Shown: positions 57,440 through 64,000 of the stretch, piece after piece
Layout of the letters: each line of letters begins with the position of its first letter
Position numbering within the stretch: the first letter of the stretch is position 1
Origin: Struthio camelus
Lineage: Eukaryota; Chordata; Aves; Struthioniformes; Struthionidae
Length of the DNA: 64,000 nt
Reading direction: 5' to 3'
NCBI RefSeq assembly: GCF_040807025.1
Contig: NC_090953.1
Coordinates: forward strand, 1,797,501-1,861,500
The notes under the pieces: model-generated
The model's database searches: none
What the model saw: only the letters and a program-made list of their open reading frames with translations
What the model was told of the DNA's origin: nothing
Made by a program: the position numbers and the translations under genes

Positions 57440-57690
57440 CTGTGTATGTTCAAACACTTTGACGGCTAGATAAATAGACTATTTAATTAAACCAACAAGT
57501 CATCGTTTATTTTCACATCACAATAGGTTAAATGACTTTTTATTCCCATTTTCCATATCAACAGAGCAGACTTTTTGGTAATAAAAGCTAAACTCTAATT
57601 AACAGCTGGCGTGGTTGTACTTGGCAGCATTGTGAGTAATTCAGTACAAAGCAAACACATTTACTATAAATGGCTTTTGATTGCAGAGAC
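57440..57690. promoter_or_regulatory. AT-rich candidate conserved element
   Basis: CpG-poor block with ACTATTTAATTAAACC, GTAATAAAAGC and CTCTAATTAACAGCTGG (homeodomain core next to an E-box). Confidence 0.38.
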
Positions 57691-58994
57691 CAAGGTAATA
57701 GCCGTTACGCACACGGGTGCCAACAACCGCCTGGTTATTGTTTCGGAGGTGCTGGGACAGGACCAAGGTGAAGGGGTGAGCGGGCATCGTCCCGGTCAGG
57801 AAGATGGAAGTAGGAAAACATTTAAATTAGGGCCTAGCTGATTTATAAGCAACGCCGGGGATACGCAGTGTGTCCTGCAGCAAAGACTGAAATGCCTCTC
57901 GGGGCAGGCAGCTGCGGCTCCCTCCCGCCCGGGGCGCGTTTCGTGCTGCGAGGAGGGACCCTCGCAACGCGAAGCTCCGGTTAAGAAGCTCAAACGCTAG
58001 GGCGAGCGATTCTTCCAAGTTGCCTGCGGGTCCCCAATACCATCCTACAGCAGCCCTGGGGTTTGCAAGGTGCTTTACAGAGCCCAGCGGGTCGGACCCC
58101 GTCCCCTGCATCCCCAGCACGCACGTTTATAGGCAAACCACTCCCTGTTGGCTTTCTGCAAGAGGAATAGCCGCGTCCTGCCTGCTGCTGCTACAAATCA
58201 TCAAAAGCCACTTAGGGATGGGATATAAAACCTGCCCAGTTCATCATTTCCTCCAAAAACCTCTTTTTTTTCCCCCTCCACCTTTTAAATCAGCATTGCT
58301 TCAATAAGCAGCTTGCTGTGGATAGTGCCAGCGAGGAGGGGGCTGATACCGCCCGCACTGGCGGATAAACGCCTGCACCGGCGGCAGCTTCACCTGCCAG
58401 CACCAGGATTTGCACCGTCCCCCCCACCCCGAAGCTGGCCTAGCCCCGAGGTTTACCTAGGCACGCTATCAGGCACGTCTACCCCCTTTTAATGTTTTTC
58501 ATTATTTATGCAGAAATATCGACAACAGCTTGAAGTCCACAACCATAAAAAATATTCAAAATCAATCTCTCCTGCTTCACTTACTAATTTCCCATTTAAA
58601 CGGGCTCTCGTCCAGGCCTCGGCAGGTCTCTGCTGCTTCGATGGAGCGGCCCCGGCAGGCCGAGCGATCGCGAGCCTCGCGGTTTGTCCCCCCATGCCGT
58701 CAGCTCTCCTGTAAGATGCAAGCAAATTTTATCAAATTAAAATCGAGGGAAGCTTTATTCTGAGATACCCTAACAGGGCTTTGAGCTCCGCTCCGAGGCG
58801 CGGATGCGCAGAAGAGACGGAGGGTCCCCCCGGGAGTCACTCGTGCGCTGCCAAACGCCACTGGGGTCACCTCAAGAGCAGCTGGCGCGTCGTTTGGGCT
58901 GGGAAGCTGTTTTGGGGCTGGGTTGGCTACAGCGCTGGGGAGGCAGCACCGGTGTTATGAATTCTTCTTATGCCATAGCTCCCTTTCAGCCCCC
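57691..58994. other. No gene seen
   Basis: Single-copy mixed sequence. A short GGTTTGCAAGGTGCTTTACA (about 58061-58080) resembles the ancient repeat words seen elsewhere but is too short to assign. Confidence 0.45.
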
Positions 58995-59945
58995 GAGAGC
59001 TTCCAGCCCGTTTTGAGCCGCTCCAGTTTGCGGAAGGAAAGCAGGAGGCAGAGACAACCTGCAGCAGTCAGTTCGCGACTGCACCCAGCTGGGACGGAAA
59101 GTTATAACCCAACGGAAAGCTACAGGCGCTGCCGCGTCCGACGCCAGGGCGAACGCTGGCTATCCGATCGCCCCGCGCGCCTGGCACGAGGGGTTCAGCT
59201 TGCAGGGGTACGAAGCCCCTCCAGCCTAAGGGGGTAATCCCACGGGACAGTGCCCTCCAAGGGGGCAGGGCGGGAAGGAGCCACCGAGCTAGGAAGGGCT
59301 TGCGCTCTGCCTGAAGCAGCACCGTCGCGTTGCAGAAGGAGCAGGGGAGCTCGGGGACGCGGGACCTGCCCCCGGCTCTCCTCCTGCGGCCGGTCCCCCT
59401 TGCACCGACGCTTTGCACGTGCAGCCGCCGGCGGGGAGGACCCGAGGGCTCTCCAGCTCGTCGGACAAGGTCCTCGCCGCCGCGAGCACGCGCCCCGGGG
59501 AGATCTTGCTTCCGGCGTGCCGGCTCCCGGAGCAGCGCCGACCACGTTACGCGACTGCCGCCGGCCTCCAAACGCCTCGACCGGGCTGCGGTGCCTGGAA
59601 GGCGCCCGGCGTGCCGGGAACTCGGCGTCTCAAGGAAGGACTTTGACAGGAGAAACCCCTTTCTTCGAAGGCAAGAAAACACGCAGCGTTTTCCCTCGTT
59701 TTGAAAGGGAACGCGTCACGTCCCGCTTACCGCCCGCGGACAAGGCACCTCGACGCCAAAGCGATGCTCTGGGGACGCCGGCGCAGCGACGCGGCTGTCT
59801 CGCGCGTGCGGACGGAGCGCTCTCCGGTCACCTTCACGCGGAGGAGGACACGCGAGCCGAGGGAGAGGCGCTACCTGCCAGCTGTGCGCCGGGAAGGGTC
59901 CGGCTCGCACGCGAGCACTGCGGCAGGGACAGCTTTGTCTTCCCG
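58995..59945. promoter_or_regulatory. CpG island
   Basis: CpG-dense from about 59100 to 59920. A + strand frame of 328 codons (59250-60236) and several - strand frames overlap here, with no domain. Confidence 0.65.
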
Positions 59946-61585
59946 GGCTGTCAAAAAATAAAAACAACAATAATAACGCGTCTACACAACTTTGTTAAGG
60001 GTTATTTTCACCAGATAAAGGCCCTTTTCTGGCGCGTACCTGAGGGGAGAACAGGGGCCCATGCACGGACAATAATTACTAAAGAGCAGGCTGGCGCGTG
60101 GGCGCGAAAGGCACGGCACGGCGGGTGCGCGCACGCTGAGCGCCTCTCCCCATCAGCCGGGCTGCTGCAGGACCACGTTCGGGATGGAGCCCGTCCAGGC
60201 CGAACAGATCCGAGGAGCCGCGCGGGAGCACAATAGCGGCATTGTGGGGAAAGGGCTGGAACGGCGTCCGGAGAGCCCGGCCCGGCCGCCGAGCCGCGCG
60301 GGCTCAGCTCTTGCCAGAGGTGAAGGGGCCAAGAATGCAATGGGCTGCGTGAGACTCGTCATCGTGGCTGGTGGCGGGGAGCAACACGCTATAAAGAGCC
60401 GCAGCTTGTGGAAGCGCTTGGCCCAGGCAGCTCTTTGGGGGAAGCGCTACCGGTCCCTCCGCTGGGCGCGCTGCACGGCTGCTCGCCAGCACGCGTGTGC
60501 CTGCGCGCGTAGCTCGCGCTCCCCTCCCCGCTCGGCCCACGCACGATGCTGGGGAGGCCGCACGCCGCAACGAGACTGCGGCACCACGAAACACGGTCCT
60601 GCCAGGGCACCAACCCGACCGTAACACTTCTTACGGTTACTGCATTTACAGAGAACGGGAAGCAGGGAGAGCGTGAAGGATGCTGCTTTTCGGGGGCTGC
60701 AGGCATTCACTGGAGGGCTATCCCTGGAGAAGGAGGGAGCCGTGCTCCTGTTGGGACATTTCTTGCCAGCCACAGATACCTTATCCTCACTTCTAACATC
60801 TGCTGCACTTTACAGCGGTGGCTTTCAAGGCGCGGGCTGCAGCCACACGGAGAGCAGAGGGCAGCCTGAAGAGGCGGCCCCCGAGAGCCGAGCGAAGCAA
60901 GAAACCAGCATCGCCCCTCAGCTTCCCCGGGAAACGCAGGCATCCACAAACGGCCGCGGGTTGGAAGCTGCTGGGCCAAGATCCAGCACAAAGCAGGCGT
61001 CATTGCCCCCAAATAAGTCCGCGACAGCACAGCAAGAAAGTCCTCAACGCGTCAGCGACTGCAAGCGGCACGCCAGTGCCGTGCCCCAGCCCCGAAACCA
61101 GAAGCTCAGGCGGGGTAAACTTGCACTTGCTTCTTTCTACTTCACTCTCCAACCTCTTGCAAACGACTAGTTCAATTCCTGCTGCCCTGGAAGGCAGCGA
61201 CAGAGGGAAACCGAACGTCGCAGTATTTCGCTGTGCTGCATGGACAGCCCCCACCCACCCCAGGTCAGGCTCGACTCTTCCTGCTAAACACGCTCTTATT
61301 TCTCCTGTCACCTTTCGTTTGGTTGGCTTGGCTTTGAAAACGTGCCAAGAGAGAACGGGGACCGGCTTTCAGGTCAAAGAACACGGCAGCGCTTTCCGCG
61401 TGACATCCCCGACACCGATTCAGAACGGCGAACTCGGTGATGAGCGTCAACCGGGGTGGGGAAAGGAGGAGGAAAAAAAGAAAAAGAAAAAAAAAAAGAA
61501 TATCAGCATTTACTTTGCGTGACCTCTAGCTCTGACTATCGCTAGTGCAGAACAAATACAGAGGGGGAGAAAAACACCGTGTCCT
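59946..61585. promoter_or_regulatory. CpG-rich continuation, then mixed DNA
   Basis: CpG-dense at 60030-60570, declining to about 60980, followed by ordinary sequence and an A-rich tract at 61471-61499. No gene is recognised. Confidence 0.45.
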
Positions 61586-62000
61586 AAAGCAAACAGCAAG
61601 GACAAGCTTGATGAGAGTATTTAAGCAGTTATTAGAGAGCGCTTGATTGCAAACCTTGTAGGAGCCCCATGGAACATGTGATGTTTGTTTTAACAGCACT
61701 TAGCAGCTGTCCTGTTAAGGAAAAGAACAAAGTGTAGGTGTTATAAAGTCAATATTGTTACAAGAAGGCATGTGACAAAGGTCCACCGAGCCGCAGTTAA
61801 ATGAAATCACTTTCTCGTTGGGTTTATACAGCTTAGCTGAAGTTTATATTATTTCCCCTGAATTACTTTTCCAGATGTGTATGCCATAAAAGATTAAGAT
61901 CATAGAACCAACATGATTATTTCCACTGATGAGATTAATATGTATTGTTTTTATCTCAGATGGAATTGGACAGAATCAAAAAGCGTATTTTCAAACGGTG
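61586..62000. promoter_or_regulatory. AT-rich candidate conserved element
   Basis: CpG-poor, non-repetitive block with CAATATTGTTAC (SOX-like pair), GAATTACTTTTCC and GAGATTAATATG words. No exon is recognised. Confidence 0.38.
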
Positions 62001-63639
62001 CAAGTTTCCACTTCAGCTGGCCACCGGCAATCCGCTGGAAGTACCGCGGCTGGGAGCCGCGCTCCCCCGAAAGACCGGCCTTATTCCGGGTGCAGAGCTG
62101 CCCTCTTCCTCCTTTCCGCTTTTTCTCCTACCCGCAAGGAACTACCCTTTAATTTGAAGTGTACCTTATTCATCGTTGCCAAGGGATGAATCAAAACAAA
62201 AAAGGCCACACATCCCAATATAATTGAAATGGTTGGACTCCAAATACAAACCTTGAGGGGGAAAAATAAATAAATCAAATACTTTTCTTGCACCTGGACC
62301 ATTAGAGAATTAAAGCTTCTAACTGCCCATATATATCCAGTCCCTGGTGCAGAAACCTTCCGAGTTGCTAGTCCACGTAGAGTTTTAATTTAACGTTTGC
62401 TTTTGGGTTGCCAAACTTTTGGTGGACTTGGCCAGAAATCTAGAATTGAAGTAAGAATAGACATAGCCACAGAAACACCCGTGCCAATGAAAAGGATATT
62501 TTCCATTTTAAAAATATTTCCTTATAAAATTGTGACCCAAAGCACATGGAAGCAAGCGTCCCTGCAGGCAGAGGCGGGTGGGCAGGGCTCTGCTCTCGAC
62601 TGATATCCAGCACCGATGCAGCTCTGCAAAGGGCTGGGGTGGGGGGGGGGGGTGGTCCCTGCACTTAACCTGCAGCAAAGACACACAGCACTGAGAAATC
62701 ATAAACGACTGCTTTTATTTCCTGCTTCCTTCATGGAAACCTCTACAGCAGAGCCCTTTGAGTTTTATGTGTTTAAATTCTTCTCTGATGCTGCAGTCCC
62801 AGATCTGTGCTTTCAGGAGGGAGGATTAACTTTATCCTTATTGCAGCTATTAACCTCTGCATGTGAGGACACGAGAGGTAAATGAGTAACTTTTCGTTTC
62901 ATGGATAACATGAAAAGACACAGTATTGATGCCAATGCACACTGACAAGTGATTTTATTTCCATATGTGACAGTAAACAGACTGATTTTACACTGGAATT
63001 TTTTTTTCTTTTTTTTTTTTAAAAGAAGCCTCTCCGTTGGCAAATTTTCACTTTTTTTTTTTTAATATGCATGTAAATCCATCAGGAGCTTGGCACCCGC
63101 TCCAGGTCCAGAGCCACGTTTTCTAATTTATAATTTATTTTCTCTTGTTATAAAACCAGGGGTAACAAAAATCAGACCTTCAGAGGAAGGTGGAAATCCA
63201 GGCTTCAATCAACACTGCAGTTTGACCTCTTCTCTTATATTTTACCCCTCTGGAAAAACTATCAGCTAAAACCTGCTTTTACATTTAAGCGTCATTTAAA
63301 GACAAGATTAGCTATAAGCTTTGCCTGAAATAACATGAAGGCTTTTCTAATATCTGCTGTTTGTCTTCCTTTAGCATATGAACACGCGCACACGGGCAGG
63401 TTTCACCACCCAAGTTTTACGATCCTCATTGACACACAAACGTGGTCACAAACTCCAGAGCCCAGCGGGGGACATGCAGCCACCAGCACCACAGGGCTGG
63501 CTTAAATATAGCCACGGGCACCGCGGTTTCCTGGGCTGCGGGACTCCAGGGTGCCAATGCAAGTGAGAGCAGAGCAAAAAAGCGGCCTGGGAAAGGCATC
63601 ATTTGCTCTTCTCATTCAAGCCAAGCTGCATTTTCCTAC
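62001..63639. other. Mostly AT-rich DNA, no gene seen
   Basis: A small GC-rich patch lies at 62020-62110 and a G run at 62641-62652. T/A homopolymers occur at about 63000-63022 and 63052-63063, with AT-rich single-copy sequence at 63120-63400. Confidence 0.45.
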
Positions 63640-63825
63640 CGTTTCAGTCTCCGCGCTGACTTTGTAAATAGCAACTCTACCTTGTTTATAAAGGCAATGT
63701 TGACATTTTGTTATAAATGGTAATGTCAATTTGATAAAGTTAATTACTTATTATTTGGAATCTAATTTGCATTAAAGGTTGAATTCATTAAAAAGCAGGA
63801 TTGGTGTTTAAACAAGAGGTTTCCA
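63640..63825. promoter_or_regulatory. AT-rich candidate conserved element
   Basis: Compact block with two similar words, GGCAATGTTGACATTTTGTT (63691-63710) and GGTAATGTCAATTTG, plus GTTAATTACTTATT and CTAATTTGCATTAAAGG (octamer-like). Conservation is unverified. Confidence 0.38.
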
Positions 63826-64000
63826 AAGCACCTGAAGGAGGGCTGCTGGCCCCAGTACCAGCAATGGCCAGCTCGCCCCAGACAGGCGCACGCGCTGGGT
63901 ACGCGCAGCCAGTCCCTCCGTCACCGAGTTTATTAACACAGCAGATGAAAGCATTAACGTACCAGAGCTAAGAATTCCCAATGCAATAATGCATTCAGAT
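63826..64000. other. Right edge, no gene seen
   Basis: Mixed sequence running to the window end. Nothing is recognised. Confidence 0.4.

Noticed and set aside
1..64000. tRNA, rRNA, known microRNA or endogenous retrovirus
   Set aside because: I looked for A/B-box-like pairs, rRNA cores, familiar microRNA seeds, and gag/pol or LTR signatures. None was convincing by eye.

Overview
The window looks like nuclear DNA of an amniote, most likely a bird or another archosaur. The reasons are: no densely packed or operon-like genes; long non-coding stretches; strong alternation of CpG-rich blocks with AT-rich single-copy blocks; GC-rich minisatellites; and only sparse, heavily decayed interspersed repeats that resemble ancient amniote SINE/LINE tails. 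I found no homeobox, zinc-finger, bHLH, kinase, transposase, capsid or polymerase signature in any frame. No protein-coding gene, tRNA, rRNA or CRISPR array can be supported. The many long open frames fall into two explained groups: frames in GC-rich islands where stop codons are rare, and frames inside tandem arrays whose repeat length is a multiple of three.

Layout. From about 1 to 40 kb the window is a chain of CpG-rich islands (main ones near 0-0.95, 2.3-3.4, 4.2-4.6, 5.6-6.2, 7.1-7.9, 14.4-16.3, 17.4-18.8, 19.2-21.3, 27.8-29.2, 30.9-32.4 and 38.9-40.1 kb). They are separated by 0.2-0.8 kb AT-rich, CpG-poor, non-repetitive blocks rich in homeodomain-, POU-, SOX- and TCF-like words. This is how clusters of conserved regulatory elements around a developmental regulator usually look, but conservation itself cannot be seen from one sequence. 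From about 41 to 58 kb CpG density drops and the sequence is ordinary single-copy DNA with a few ancient repeat relics. A last CpG-rich domain lies at about 59-61 kb, followed by AT-rich sequence to the end.

Tandem repeats dominate the structural interest. A 5.15 kb minisatellite (9258-14405) has a 24-bp unit, about 215 copies, and long internal duplications. A second minisatellite (23740-24425) has a 162-bp higher-order period. A small degenerate array (4640-4879) has a period of exactly 40 bp. Other structures are a nested inverted repeat around a TCF-like word at 26817-26866, a PBX-MEIS composite word at 26651-26660, a homeodomain/octamer cluster with an inverted repeat at 30127-30181, and several probable ancient SINE/LINE relics.

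Working view (inference): this is an intergenic or large-intron regulatory landscape of a developmental gene whose exons lie outside the window. I cannot name the gene.
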